Assembly: GCA_004151065.3 (NCBI GenBank) | Contig: NWUY0300012868.1 | Location: 9,136-35,279 of the forward strand | DNA: 26,144 nt | Reading direction: 5' to 3' | From: Larix sibirica | Taxonomy: Eukaryota; Streptophyta; Pinopsida; Pinales; Pinaceae | Shown: one piece after another, positions 9,541 through 20,900 of the stretch | Layout: the number at the start of each line of letters is the position of its first letter | How positions within the stretch are numbered: the first letter of the stretch is position 1 | Translations under genes and position numbers: made by a program | Notes under the pieces: model-generated | Databases searched by the model: none | Told to the model about the DNA's origin: nothing | The model's input: the letters and a program-made list of their open reading frames with translations, nothing else

Positions 9541-10745
9541 GTGATAAATACCTCATCCCATTAACAATAGACCACTGAATTGTAATAAGATTTTATATTT
9601 TTTTTAAATGACCCTTAATTGTAATAAAATTTTATCATTTTTGAATAAATACATTTAATTACAATAAGATTTTAGCATTTTTTATTATTGAAAAAGAATA
9701 AATCTTCTTAATTCTATTCTAGACTTCAAGATGTAAATGCAAATAATATTGTATTTTCAAAAATGACAAAATTAATTTATTAAAGAAAAACAAATTTTCT
9801 TAATTTTATTCTAGACCTCAAGATGTAAATGCATGCACACAAAATGATATTGTAAGAATAATATTTTCAAATGGATATTTAATATTTGGATTCAATTCAC
9901 TTATTATATAGAATAATCCAAACAGACGACACCGATGCATGCATAGGTTTGAGGATTTTTTTTTTGTATTTTTCAATATATTAATCACAAAAATTCCATA
10001 ATCCCAAATTATTCTTGCCAAATATTATGTAAAAATATTGGTTTCAGCAAAGGTTTTACTGATTAATTTGTGGAGTTGGGATCAAAGATTTTATCATTGT
10101 TCCATAATATAAGAGAACGTAGATGTCAATATCATGGCCAAAGATTTTTGCGCAATATACATATGCCACAATTACAAAATTATATATGCATATTTAATAT
10201 AAACATGCTAGGCTTTGAAGAAATAAGGTTCCATAGACGTTTTACAAAATTATATATGCATATTTAATATAAACATGCTAGGCTTTGAAGAAATAAGGTC
10301 CCATAGACGTTTTATAGACATGTTAATCTCTACGGTTGGGTGCCAAATACTAGGATCCAGAAAGATGTGGGTGTTGATTATAATGTAAATTTTATCATGT
10401 TATTATTTTTATTATAGATGAAAGTACGGATGGAAGAATAATTAAATGTCACACAATGTTGTATTAATATTAATTAATTTATTGGTGTAGATTTATAAGA
10501 AAATATTATTATTTTATTGAAAATATTTTTGTTAGAAATGAATGGTTTTAATAATATTTTTTTATGAAAATTTGATTTATAAATAAATAATAATAAGTAA
10601 CATAAATGGTGTTTGTGGATATCACTGCCTACAACATCCAAAACAAACAATGTAAAAATTGTTTATTTAATTGTTATGTGATTATATAAAGAGCAACAAT
10701 ATATCTAATTGTTATGTGATTATGTAAAGAGCAACAACATCATAT
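9533..10745. repeat. Dispersed AT-rich repeat, copy A
   Basis: Homologous to 23636-26144 once the LINE there is removed. Shared blocks include AGTAAGTG..(T)GATTACCTC at the left edge, GAGAACGTAGATGTCAATAT, AAACATGCTAGGCTTTGAA, AGACATGTTAATCTCTACGG and GTTATGTGATTATGTAAAGA near the right end. Left homology starts abruptly at about 9533/23636. The right edge in copy B lies beyond the window. The short reading frames inside are chance. No transposase, terminal TG...CA or clear terminal repeats are visible, so the family is unknown; the minus-strand left edge carries an A-box-like TGATCTAGTGG in copy B only. Confidence 0.8.
10173..10312. repeat. 70-bp tandem duplication inside repeat copy A
   Basis: Two 70-base units (10173-10242 and 10243-10312) differ at a single position (GGTTCC versus GGTCCC). 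Each contains AAACATGCTAGGCTTTGAA and ends CCATAGACGT. The near-identity means the duplication is much younger than the host repeat. Copy B has a different duplication (83-bp unit) covering the same segment. Confidence 0.9.
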
Positions 10746-12307
10746 GTGAAAGAAAGTAGTGGAAGGTTGAACTCACTTACTATTATATGTGTAGTGAACA
10801 AACAAGTTAGTGCTACCATTGAGGGCATGATGGAAGACCATCTTAATATACATGCACATTAATAAAGGGAGGAAAGAGGAGACTAGAATCACCACTAATT
10901 TTTAGGGTTAAAATGAGAAATCTTAAGGTAAGACAAAAAGGATTAATATAGGAGAGGAAACCACTATATTAATTAGGAATTTAAGATCTAGTTAATGATA
11001 ACATAGGGATGTTAGTATTAGGCAATTCAATTAGGTTACATATCAAGTTTTACTCGCAAATTAAATGAAAAACACAATAAACTAACTCAAGGGTTACTTA
11101 AGTGACAATTCTTTTAATGAGCAAGAAACCCTAATGTGGAAACAACATCAAGGGGGGAATATAACTTGCCTCAAATTCATTATCGGAGATGTTGAAGGTC
11201 CATGGGGTAAAGTGGAGAGTTGTGTTACTGCTCTAAGAGTGATCCATGTCTCAAAATGGCTTGCACACTTAGTTCCAATTTCCTACAAGAGAAGACTTGC
11301 TCCAATCTCTAATACAAAAATATATATGGAATATAAAGATACATTAATGAAACATGCAAACTAGATAGGCTTGATGCTCTTAGAGGGGATGATATTTCCC
11401 TTATGTGAGTTGTGATGGAACCTCCCTTGAGATTCTAGGGTTGAAACTTCCAAGCTATGAGTATCACTATATATTGTATTCATGGCCAGCTACTTTGTCT
11501 AGCATTATCTAAGAGAGGCTACAAACATGTCTTAGCCCCACATCCCCACCCACAAGAGCGCCATTTGTTCTCCGAAGTGAAGATCTGCTCTTTCAAGACT
11601 GTAATTTCTACTTGGATTGACATGAGGACTTTCCTCAACCTTCAATTTTTTGAATGGCCAAAGCACCTCGCCACCTTTTTTAGTGGAACTATGCTAATTA
11701 AGATGCCTTATGATTAATTAATAAACCCTATAACATTAAAACCAAGCTAGAAAAATGAATCCTTGCAAAGGTACTAGAGATAATAGGTACAAGCAAACCT
11801 AGGGGCTTGAGAGGGGTGGAAAGAGATCAACAACTAACCTAAGTGTGTAACTACAAATTATGGATTTCAAAGATAAAAGAGATCTAAGAATCGAATAATC
11901 TCTACAAAGAGGAATATGTAGGTATAAATGGGAAAAGAGCAACCTCAATGCATAAGAAAACATTGAATTAACCATTAGGATACTTGAATCATATGAAACC
12001 ATCATACTGCATCTTCTAATTATGTGTCGTGGGTTTGGTATAATGGTACAACGAGCTTTAAGGCCTAACATGACCCTTTGTTGCATGACTTGTGGTTGGA
12101 TAGTCTTGATATTCTAAGGAAATCCATGGTATGGTTAATGCTAAAAATATCAAGAAGGTTTAGGGGTCTGACTCAAGTTGCCTCCATAAGTAGTAAGTCC
12201 CAAATGAGTTTGAGGCTATGGAGGCAAAGTAGGTCATCCTAAGTGATCATGGAGCTAGGTCAAAGGTTTTCACCCCCAACTGCATTCATGAAGTTAATTA
12301 AGAAATG
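10746..12307. other. Anonymous intergenic DNA
   Basis: Frames of 76 and 86 codons at 11134-11364 and 11457-11717 show no domain, no family resemblance and no biased composition, and I treat them as chance. No RNA gene is convincing. The tract is probably repeat-derived but I cannot name the family. Confidence 0.45.
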
Positions 12308-12945
12308 TCCCCTAAGGGACCATAAAAATGAGTTAAACTGGTGATCAAGGATTAAAGACCAATAGGGACAAGGCCCTAAGGAACCCACCTAAGTGCTAGA
12401 CATCTAGTGAGGTCCCAAGTTTAGGCTCTCGATTGAGAGATGTTTCAAGAAGGTTATCCACCACATTAGATAGGTAGTTGAAATGCATCATAATATATTT
12501 CAAGGGAAGTTCACACATAAACATGAAACATGGGTGAACCACACAAAGTACGTCCAAACATGTCAGTGTATATGCATACCCAAGTACAAATTTCATGTAC
12601 TTATAGGTCACACAATTTATTAGAAATTGTGGGCTTTATGGGTTCTCTAAGGGGTCAAAATGAGTTGAATTGATGATCAAGGATTGAAGATCAATAGGGA
12701 CAAGGCCCTCAGGAACCCACCCAAGCGCTAGACATCCTAGTGAGGTCCCAAGTATAGGTTTGGGTGAAAGAAATTTTAGGAAGGTGCTCCATCACATTAA
12801 ATAAATAGTTGAAAGGCATCGTAATATCATTAAAGGGTAGATCATAAATACACATGACACATAGGTGGACAACATAAAGCACCTCCAAACAAGTTGGTGT
12901 ATGTGCATACCTAATTACACCTTTTATTAGCAATCATGGGCGTTA
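12308..12945. repeat. Tandem dimer, ~330-bp unit
   Basis: Unit 1 (about 12308-12640) and unit 2 (about 12641-12945) share TGATCAAGGATT(A/G)AAGA, CAATAGGGACAAGGCCCT, AGGAACCCACC and AGTGAGGTCCCAAGT in the same order, offset about 332 bases. The antisense frames of the two units also resemble one another (YAHTPTCLEVLYVVHLC against YAYTLTCLDVLCVVHPC), which simply follows from the duplication. No function is evident. Confidence 0.8.
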
Positions 12946-14442
12946 TTGATTTATGAAAAAACTATATTACTCACTTTTTATTAGGAGACGTGTGAAATAA
13001 TTAAGCTTTTATGATCAATGAAATAGATTTTTCCATAAGAGTACTAATTTACAATAGCGGTTATTAGTGGTATCCTAATGATCAAGTTACTTTTGTTTGC
13101 AACTTTTCACATCAACAATTGATGAATAGTATGATGTAACATATGTGGGAGTATTTTGATAGCTCTTATCATATTTTGTATCCCTTCATCCAAAGTAATA
13201 GTATCAGGTTTTGAGGACCGTTAGACAAGACAATGAAACGTCTCTGCACAATGTAATTTAATTTTGATGAATTACACATTTTCTTTGCATTTTCTTTCGT
13301 GAAAAAGAAGCAACAATTGATGAAATAATAAGAGACATAATTTCAGTCGCACAACCTAATCTCTTTATGGCGCTGCTTGCAGTCTAAATTCCCTAAATAT
13401 AATAGCAATATTTTATGCCTGATGACAAATTTTCGATTTCCACCAGCCTGAAACTCTCCTAATTTACTACTAGAAACGATGATATAGTGTGAAAAATTAC
13501 CATTGAATATCCTTTCAAGTGGTGATTCAACCCATTTAATCTAAATCAATTCGAAATGTTCAAATGTTCAAACCTACGTTGCCAAAATAATCGCTAGATC
13601 AAAGTAAATATCCAAAACACGAGAGAAAGAAGAAAATTTTCTAAAAATCTAAAATACTTGGAGCCAGAATCCGCCCTAAACAAATAATTAATGCAAGCTT
13701 AAATATGTGCAATGCTTACAACCCACAACAAAATCCAAAATCAAAGAGCTAAAAATGAATCTCCACTAAATAAAATATGCATCACACATCTATATAAAAC
13801 AAAAATATAACTACAATCTCGAAAGTGAAGATTGAATTGCTATATATACAACTTGAGTTAAATTTTCCTCTATAACATAAATCAAGTTGGTCAACTTCAA
13901 AAAAAATCAAAAGATTCAGAGGATTTTCAAAGAAATAGTGGCACAACAACTAATGTAAAATGGATCTGAAATGTTAGTTCAAATCCCCCTCTTGTCGATT
14001 TCCATCCAAGCTAAAATCAGTCTATTTTACCAGCAAAAATGCTAGGGACCCACTTTTGGAACAAACATGTTCAATGTCGTTGAATTTTGGTAATAACATT
14101 GGGGTGAAGAGAACAAGAAATGCAGTTAAAGTTCATACCATATATTGGGAAAATTTAGACATTCTTTTTCATTGATAAAACTAAACATATTTTGGATTAC
14201 ACTTGCTCTATCATAATACCAATTAAGATAAGGATTTGAAATATTTTGATTACATGAATCCGATTAGTATGGATTATAAGATGTCATAATCCTAGCATCA
14301 TAGGCCATTTGGAGGGATTGAACGAATGCCTTGTGCTTAGTTGTTTTGAATGTGTTTATGAATCCTAAATTATAACAATGTGAAATTGCATGCCTGTTAT
14401 GGTTGGTAATATGAATCATATTTTAAGAGTATTTCTTCAAAT
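12946..14442. other. Anonymous intergenic DNA up to the LINE insertion site
   Basis: Frames are closed on both strands. A TTCAAATCCCC phrase at about 13980 resembles a Pol III B-box, but no matching A-box or tRNA fold is visible around it. Nothing else is supportable. Confidence 0.45.
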
Positions 14443-14457
14443 ATACCCTACTCACTT
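14443..14457. repeat. Target-site duplication, copy 1, of the minus-strand LINE
   Basis: ATACCCTACTCACTT is repeated exactly at 19803-19817. It directly abuts the T-rich (poly(A)-complement) end of the LINE, as expected for target-primed reverse transcription. Confidence 0.95.
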
Positions 14458-14710
14458 ATTCTTTTTTCAACCAAAAAAGAAACACTATAACTTGTTATTT
14501 ATCCACTTGGAGAATCAAAATTACAAAAAATATTTACAAAATCAATTCTGAGTAACAGAATTACCCAAATCCTCATCGTTGAAATCTTAACCAAAAAACT
14601 CATGACTAGACTACCTCCTAAATCCCCATCTTTCAAAACACATACATTCCTTACAAAGAAACATTACGGAGTCTATATCTCTAAAAGAGGAGATGCTAAA
14701 AAAATCAAAG
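14458..14710 (-). other. LINE 3' UTR and A-rich tail
   Basis: About 250 bases follow the ORF2 stop (TAG at 14713-14711). The last bases on the element strand are GTTGAAAAAAGAAT, the residual poly(A), directly next to the target-site duplication. Confidence 0.8.
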
Positions 14711-17700
14711 CTAAAATAAATTAAAGGATATTGAACCAATCCTTTTGTCCCCTACCCATTCTTCAAAATGGATCAGTCCATCCATATTCCCTACTGCCCT
14801 TTTAGACAAGCAATCTAATATTGCATTATACTCACGATAAACATGAGTGAAAGAGAAGTAAGAGAACCATTTTTTAGCTCCAACACTCTACTAGCCCATT
14901 GATCCAAATGAAGCACCTATAAATTAGTGGGCCTAGCATCCCAAACTATAATAGCTTGGGAATCCCCTGCCACCTGAAACTAATAAATACCTCTTATTTT
15001 AGCAACCTAAAGAAGTCCCCATAATCCTAGTAGTTTTTCCTTGTATTGGAACCATTTCCAACTCCCAACCTTAACTAGAAGAATGATCTCTCTTTATCTT
15101 TAGATAAATACCAGTCCCACACTCTCCATTGTTCTCCCCGCCATCAAAGAAACATGTAGGTAACTAGTCATCCAACAAAGAAAGGGAATTGACTCTAACA
15201 CCCTTCCTTTTCTTCCTTTTACAACATTGATAAAAGAAACTAATGGTTTTGGAGCAAACACAGGTAACATCTGAAATGCTTCCTTCAAAGATAATCTTAT
15301 TACTTACCTTCCATACTTCCCATATTACAAATAAAGAGATCTCTTTGAATTTCACCTTCCTACTAAACCAAATAAACATACATTTCAAAAAGGATAATTC
15401 CTACCACACATCATTTATATTCAACATCAAACACATATCCTACCAAATACATTTAAAAAAAAGACAATGAACGAAAAGGTGGGAAATTGTTTCTTCACTT
15501 ACCCTGCAAACAACACAAATACTTAGACCATTAAATCCTCTCTTTAGGAGATTCTCCCAAGTTAGGATCTTGTTTTCTAAGCATAACCACAAAAAACACT
15601 TAATTTTCAAAGGAACTTTCTATTTCCACAATACATCGGCTAGCCACTTAGGTGAGTACTTAACTGGATCCTCTGAAAAGGATTCATAATCCTTCTTGGT
15701 TGAGATAACCCCATTTTCACCTTTCCAGTCCAAACAAGAACATCTTATTTTTCCCCTAATCAAATCCCTACTTCGTTAAAAACCATAATTTATGAGTTCT
15801 ATTCCTCGGCAACCCCACTAGATAAACCCAATTCCCTTATAGGGTGCCAATATTTGACAGATCTATCCATATTGGAATTTCTTCTTACCTAGGACAAGAC
15901 CTAAATATTTAGGGAATATAGCTCAACAAGTAAAGGGTCAGATAATTTAAAACAATCACCTGCTCCCACAAAAGGATTGATTCCAATTAGCACCTGTAAT
16001 CCATTGTCAATCATCCATATGAACCATTCACTCATCTTTGAAAATGATCTAGTTATCCCCTGCCAAATGATAGAAGCATTACTCATAGTTTTTTGTGGAA
16101 TTCTAATCCACTAGTGAATTACCTGGAGCTTCTTCAAATATTTATTTATGTATACATTACTCCATCGACCCTCTCCAAATAGACCTCTCTAAAGACTCTT
16201 GAGACTTAAAGTCGAGCTAAAACAATGTAGATTTTTTAATCCCCAACCCCCCATATTTTTAAGACAATAAGATAATTCGAACCTAAAAGAACCAGAGTTA
16301 CCTACTCATAAGAACTGGAACATTCTTTTCCTAATGCCATTAATGACTGACATCGATATTTTGCTAAAGTGAACCAATAAACTGGAATGGTTTCAATCAC
16401 CGACTTAACCAATACCAATTTGCCTCCAATAGAAAACCAACAGAATGTCCAAATGCTAATCCTTCTTTCCACTTTTTGAATGAGGCAATTCTAGTCTTAT
16501 TTTTTGTAGCAATTGGGTTTTAAAAAATACCCAAGGTATTTGAAACCAACATCAATAGCCAACATTTGATATGGGAAGAACTATTGAATCTGATCACATA
16601 TATGTTGTTCCTATATATTATGAAGCAAATTTGATTTTTGAACACTAATAGACATGCCAGATGATTGACAGAACAAATGGAAAATAGACTGCTATATCTC
16701 CCATTCTGAAATAGACCCCATACCAAAAATAAGAACATCATCAACAAATAGGAGATGTGTGATGGATAGATTGTGAGAAATTTTAATACCTTTTTTTTCC
16801 TTCACTACTTCTCCCATAAGTATACTTAAGTCTTCAATGACCAATTAGAACAAGAGAGGGGATAATGGGAAACCCTTCCTCAAACCCCTGGATCCCTTGA
16901 ATAAAGTGGTGGGAATCCCATCAACCAGAACTACAAAATTTGCAGAAGTGATACAACCCATAATCCAGTTTGTAACATCCATTAGAAGCCCTATCTGAAG
17001 GAGAATAAGTCTTAAGTAGGTCCAATCCACACGATTGTAGGCCTTTATCAAGTCCATTTCCAACACTAAGGCTTGAATATCATTTGTTTTGATGGATTGT
17101 AGACATTCCTGAGCCACTCCAACAACATCAAGGATTTTCCCATTTGATAGGAAACCAAATTGTTCCTTAGAGATGCACCTTGCAAGTACAAGATTAGTTC
17201 GGTTTGCTATAACCTTATTAATGATTTTGTAGATTAGGTTACACAAGGAAATAGGCCTATAATCATTGAAACTTTCAGGCTTCTCCTTTTAAGGAATGAG
17301 TGTAATGAAATTTTCATTCATGTTCCCTGGCAAATTGCCTGAAACTCTATATTCTTCAACAACTTTCAGTAATTCCAAACCCACCACATCAAAGAAATCT
17401 AAGAAAAATTCACTATGTTCATCCATTGGGATCAGGGCTCTTATCCTTTGCCAATTTCTTTATAATATCCTTAATTTCCTTTAAAGAAATAGCCTCCCCA
17501 ACTTTATATCCCTCCTCACTACTAAAGAATATAGGAAAGTGTTTTAATACCTTTGATTGAGCCTCCAGAGTCACTGAATTACTCTCCTTATAGATATCTT
17601 TAAAATGATTGATAACTTCTTTTTTCCAGACCTGTACCTGTCTGGTTAGAAATTAACTCTCCATTTGCATCCTTTAGATCCCAAATAACATTAATTAACC

Positions 17701-18821
17701 TTCTGTTATTTACATAATTATGGAATAATTTAGTATTATTGTCACCCTCAGATAACCAGATTTCTTTGTTTTTAAGATGTCAAGATTCTTCTTCTTGTCT
17801 AAGAATAATTTCCTTTTTTCCCTCCAAGCTAACCAAATGATCCTTCCTTGAAGCCAAAAAATAATCACCATCTGAACTATTTGATAACCTACCAATATTT
17901 GCTTCTATCTAAATCAAATATCTCTTATTTTCATCCTTTTGAGCTCTATCCAATTTTGAAACATCTCTCTTAAGAAGTTTTAATTTATGAACCAAACAAT
18001 GAATTGAAGAATAATTCACCTCCACTTCATAAGAGGACCATTTTGATTTTACCATCTCACAAAACTCTGGAATTTTCAACCAAGTATGGTTAAATTTGAA
18101 AGGACTGTTTAGTCTAGGTTGCTCCAAATATAGTTGTAGGATAATAGGTCTATGATCAGAAATCCCTGTAGGATTTGACCATGATCTAAATCTTCCAAAA
18201 CGTTCTCTCAATCCATCATCTATTAGAAACATGTCCAACCTTTTTGCAATACCATCCTTCCCAGTCCGCCCATTATACCAAGTTGGATTCATCACATTTG
18301 GAACAACATCAATTAAGTTTGCATTCTAAAAAATGTTCCTAAAATACTCAGCCTATGGATCAATCACATTACTAGATCCCCAAACTTCAGCTAAGGAAAG
18401 TGTAAGGTTGATATCACCTACCAATATTAAAGATGGATCATTGAGCAAGCCAGAGAGAACTTCTTATTCCAGAAATCCAATCTATGAATATAAGGGCCGT
18501 AACAGTTAATGATTCCAATAAGTCTTTCACACCCACATAATTTCCCATCAATAAGAAGACCAACACAAGTAGAAAACAAATTGAATTTAGCCTTAAGAGG
18601 ATTCCAATCCATCACCAAACCCCCCAACTAACCACATTCATCCATCCCACAACATTCCACGAGGGAAAGAGCTTAAGAAAAAATTCACAAGCCTTAAATG
18701 ATGAAGTCATAGTTTCTTGTAGAAGAAAGACATCCATAGTCACCACTTCGAATAGATGTTTAAGACTAGCTTTTCTTGGAGAGATACCCACCCCTCTTAT
18801 GTTGAAAGACAAAAGATTCAT
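14711..18821 (-). pseudogene. LINE ORF2: endonuclease - reverse transcriptase - zf-RVT - RNase H
   Basis: In life this multidomain protein nicks target DNA and copies the LINE RNA at the nick. The start is MNLLSFNIRGVG at 18821. Endonuclease: FNIRG, LLQET, a shift at a C6 run (18619-18624), then INCYGP, VGDIN, NPTWYNGR, KRLDMFL and SDHRPI (SDH at 18160-18152). Reverse transcriptase: LCNLIYKIINKVIANR-type block (17246 on), EQFGFL, motif A LEMDLIKAYNRVDW (Asp at 17054), RGLRKGFPLSPLLF, and the catalytic FVDD at 16748-16737. zf-RVT: CVVC (15517-15506) with HLFVHC (15481-15464). RNase H: FFDGGENNG (Asp at 15145), AGDSQAII (Asp at 14964) and HVYREYNAILDCLSKR (Asp at 14815); the expected Glu reads Lys (15036-15034). 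The span of ~1,370 codons suits a plant L1 ORF2. Many stops and several frameshifts make it non-functional. Confidence 0.93.
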
Positions 18822-19761
18822 GATTCAATAGTGTCTCGGGGCATATGTTCTCTCAGAGTCCCAAAACGAGAGGGAGTGAGAGATACGTAATCCAAAGAAA
18901 GGTCGATTGAGGTCAAAGATGAGACTGAAGAATTAACAAATTTATTCAGGACCAAAGAAGTGTCCCTGGGACAATCAGGAGTCGATTTACCTTTTCTACC
19001 CTTCTTCTTTCTAGTATAAACATTTGGGCATCTTATTGAAGCAATGGGAACAATATCAGGTTTATCAGAGATTTTCTTGAATATATAGCAATAGGGTCTT
19101 TATTCAGAATCTTAACATTAGGGTTAGGGATATCACTACCATTCAAGGATATACCATAATAAGAAACATCGACGCTATCTTTCAAAGGACATGAGGGAAT
19201 GTATACATGATTATTTGGGAGTTTCTTCCAGGAAATTGGCGGAAAATCAACAACATTTAAAGAAAAATTTTCCACAGAGTCCATAATAGAGCTAACACCA
19301 TGAACAAAGGGTTTTTCAGTAGGTGACCATGAAAACCCCCCAACATGGTTCTATGTCTATTAGGAAACAAGCAACACATCATCCCACTCCCCCAAAAAAT
19401 GAAGTTCAAAACCAATTACATTAGGCACTACAACTTTTGTAATTTGGTCACTAACCCGAGGAGAAGGATTCATAGAAAAGTTTAGTTCAACCAAAATCAA
19501 ACCCTCCACCTCTTGATTAACTATAGAACCAGGACAAGTATCACCCCTCAAATTCGAAAAAGAACCCTTAGACGAATCCCCACCCAAAAGACTATCACTA
19601 CACCCTAAAACACCTTCAGGAAGATGAGGCTTCAAGAAATATAAAACTTTATTCAATGGGATAAATTTTAATAAGAAGGGAAGATAATGTGCCAACTCAC
19701 CAATAAAAATAGATGTGGATTCTCCATCCAAAGGAAGAGGAAATCGGCATTCAATGTCCAT
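18818..19761 (-). pseudogene. LINE ORF1 remnant
   Basis: From ATG at 19761 (MDIECRFPLP) the frame is open to 19360, continues in another frame (19284-19033, MDSVENFSLN), then in a third to a stop at 18820-18818, about 310 codons in all. The final part has a lysine/arginine cluster (TRKKKGRKGK) followed by a Ser/Thr-rich tail ending DTIES. ORF1 products of L1 elements are RNA-binding nucleocapsid-like proteins. I do not see the DUF4283 domain or the CCHC knuckle expected of plant L1 ORF1, so either the N-terminal part was lost by 5' truncation or those domains have decayed. Its role is inferred from position and the basic tail, not from a recognised domain. Confidence 0.6.
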
Positions 19762-19802
19762 CTCCACTGGTTCCCCTAAGATTCCCCCAAAGAGGAAGAA
19801 GA

Positions 19803-19817
19803 ATACCCTACTCACTT
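19803..19817. repeat. Target-site duplication, copy 2, of the minus-strand LINE
   Basis: Exact copy of 14443-14457 (ATACCCTACTCACTT), placed at the 5' end of the element. Confidence 0.95.
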
Positions 19818-20273
19818 CTATATATATTATATATAGTTGTAATCACTTTGCGTGCTACTAAAACCTTTTATTTAGTTTGATTGCGATTATAATATTTTCT
19901 TGGAGAAAACATGTGGTGTAACTTCGAATAAAAGTGATAGAAGATCCATTTATAAGATCCCTTTGACTTGTCTTGTATTGTTCCTTCCCTTGTAAGGGAA
20001 AAAAAAGAGTATCTCCCGTGGACACCCCTTTTATCTTGCGTTGCAATTCTCACCTTAATAGCATCTCGTATGTCTTTTTAGATAATTTAATTAGAATATT
20101 GACTTTAGGTGTTTGAAGGAAATTGGGAAATTTCTCATGACCCTGCCGTGTCTATAGTATGTGAATCCATAGCGAAAAGAGGTTTATAAGGACCCATATA
20201 ATCCATATGAATCCTTTGTATGATTTTGTAAGGAATAACATTTTGAGATTCTCTAGTGTGTATGACATAGCTA
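19818..20273. other. Unassigned flank of the LINE; possible retroelement debris
   Basis: Begins with a TATATA-rich stretch. Around 20010-20050 a TATCTCCCGTGGACACC phrase resembles the CCCGTGGA motif often found in the 3' part of Copia LTRs, but no LTR ends, primer-binding site or second copy can be seen. The antisense frames here are short and overlap one another. Confidence 0.3.
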
Positions 20274-20900
20274 TAGATCACAACATCATGTATTCTTAGG
20301 GAAATAAATAAGGGAGGAATGACATATAAGAAGTCTATAATGTTGTAAACTTCAAGAGAAGAATATTCATACATTTTTTCATGTTGAGGTAGGATAGGTG
20401 GAGACTTAACGACCTTAGAAAGATTATTGATTATTGTGGTGTCCTTAATGCATAAAAGAATCATATTAGTATGGATTTAGATAGTTCATCTACTATCATA
20501 TAAACCTTTGGTTGGGAATAAAAGTAAAGGAGGATCTTAATGCTGAATTACATGACATCCTCACCCTTGGAGGAGAGAATTATAGATCACATCATCATGT
20601 ATTCATAGAGAAAAAAAATAAGGGAGGAATGTTAGGTACCAAGTCTAGAATGTCATAAGCCTCAAGACAAGATTGAGGCATTTTTTCAAGTTAAGGTGAG
20701 ATAGGTAGAGACTTAAGGACCATATGAAGATTATTGAATTATTGTGGGGTCTTGAATGCATCCAAAATCATTGTACTAGTATGAGCTTTAGATAATACAA
20801 ACATTATATTAAAACCCCGTGGTTTGGGGATACTAAAGGAGGCTCCTACATATGGATTTGATTTATTTATATTCCATGGCATCCTCATCTTAGGAGGAGA
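20274..20900 (-). repeat. ~310-bp tandem dimer with coding-like antisense frames
   Basis: Unit 1 (about 20274-20580) and unit 2 (about 20585-20900) share AGATCACA(A/T)CATCATGTATTC, AATAAGGGAGGAATG, GGTAGAGACTTAA and the CATCCTCA..TTGGAGGAGAG phrase, offset about 310 bases. On the minus strand both read as related peptides: KSPPILPQHEKM ... VIPPLF in unit 1, and KSLPISP-stop-LEKM ... NIPPLF in unit 2, where the stop replaces a glutamine codon by one C-to-T change. Similar protein sequence in both units suggests a former coding repeat, but I do not recognise the protein. Unit 2 continues upstream in frame as a proline-rich segment (SPSPPKMRMPWN). Confidence 0.5.

Larger units (their letters stand above)
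14458..19802 (-). mobile_element. Nearly complete L1-type LINE retrotransposon (decayed)
   Basis: A 5,345-bp element on the minus strand, bounded by perfect 15-bp target-site duplications. In transcription order: a short leader (19802-19762), ORF1 (19761-18818), ORF2 (18821-14711) and a ~250-base 3' UTR ending in an A-rich tail (TTCTTTTTT on the plus strand at ~14459-14467). ORF2 carries, in order, an AP-like endonuclease, reverse transcriptase, zf-RVT and an RNase H domain, the architecture of plant L1 elements that acquired RNase H. Stops and frameshifts occur in both ORFs, so the copy is dead. The very short leader and the odd ORF1 suggest some 5' truncation. The intact target duplication shows that both ends are the original insertion ends. 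Confidence 0.95.

Noticed and set aside
11134-11717. Two plus-strand frames of 76 and 86 codons as genes
   Set aside because: No domain, no family resemblance, no compositional support; of a length expected by chance.
13975-14000. TTCAAATCCCC as a Pol III B-box or tRNA
   Set aside because: No T-arm stem, acceptor or A-box around it.
20010-20050. Copia LTR end (CCCGTGGA motif)
   Set aside because: A single short motif without LTR borders or a second copy is not enough.
20135-20220. MDYMGP peptide on the minus strand as the start of an integrase core
   Set aside because: The residues after it do not fit the integrase pattern, and no zinc-binding or second catalytic acidic residue can be placed.
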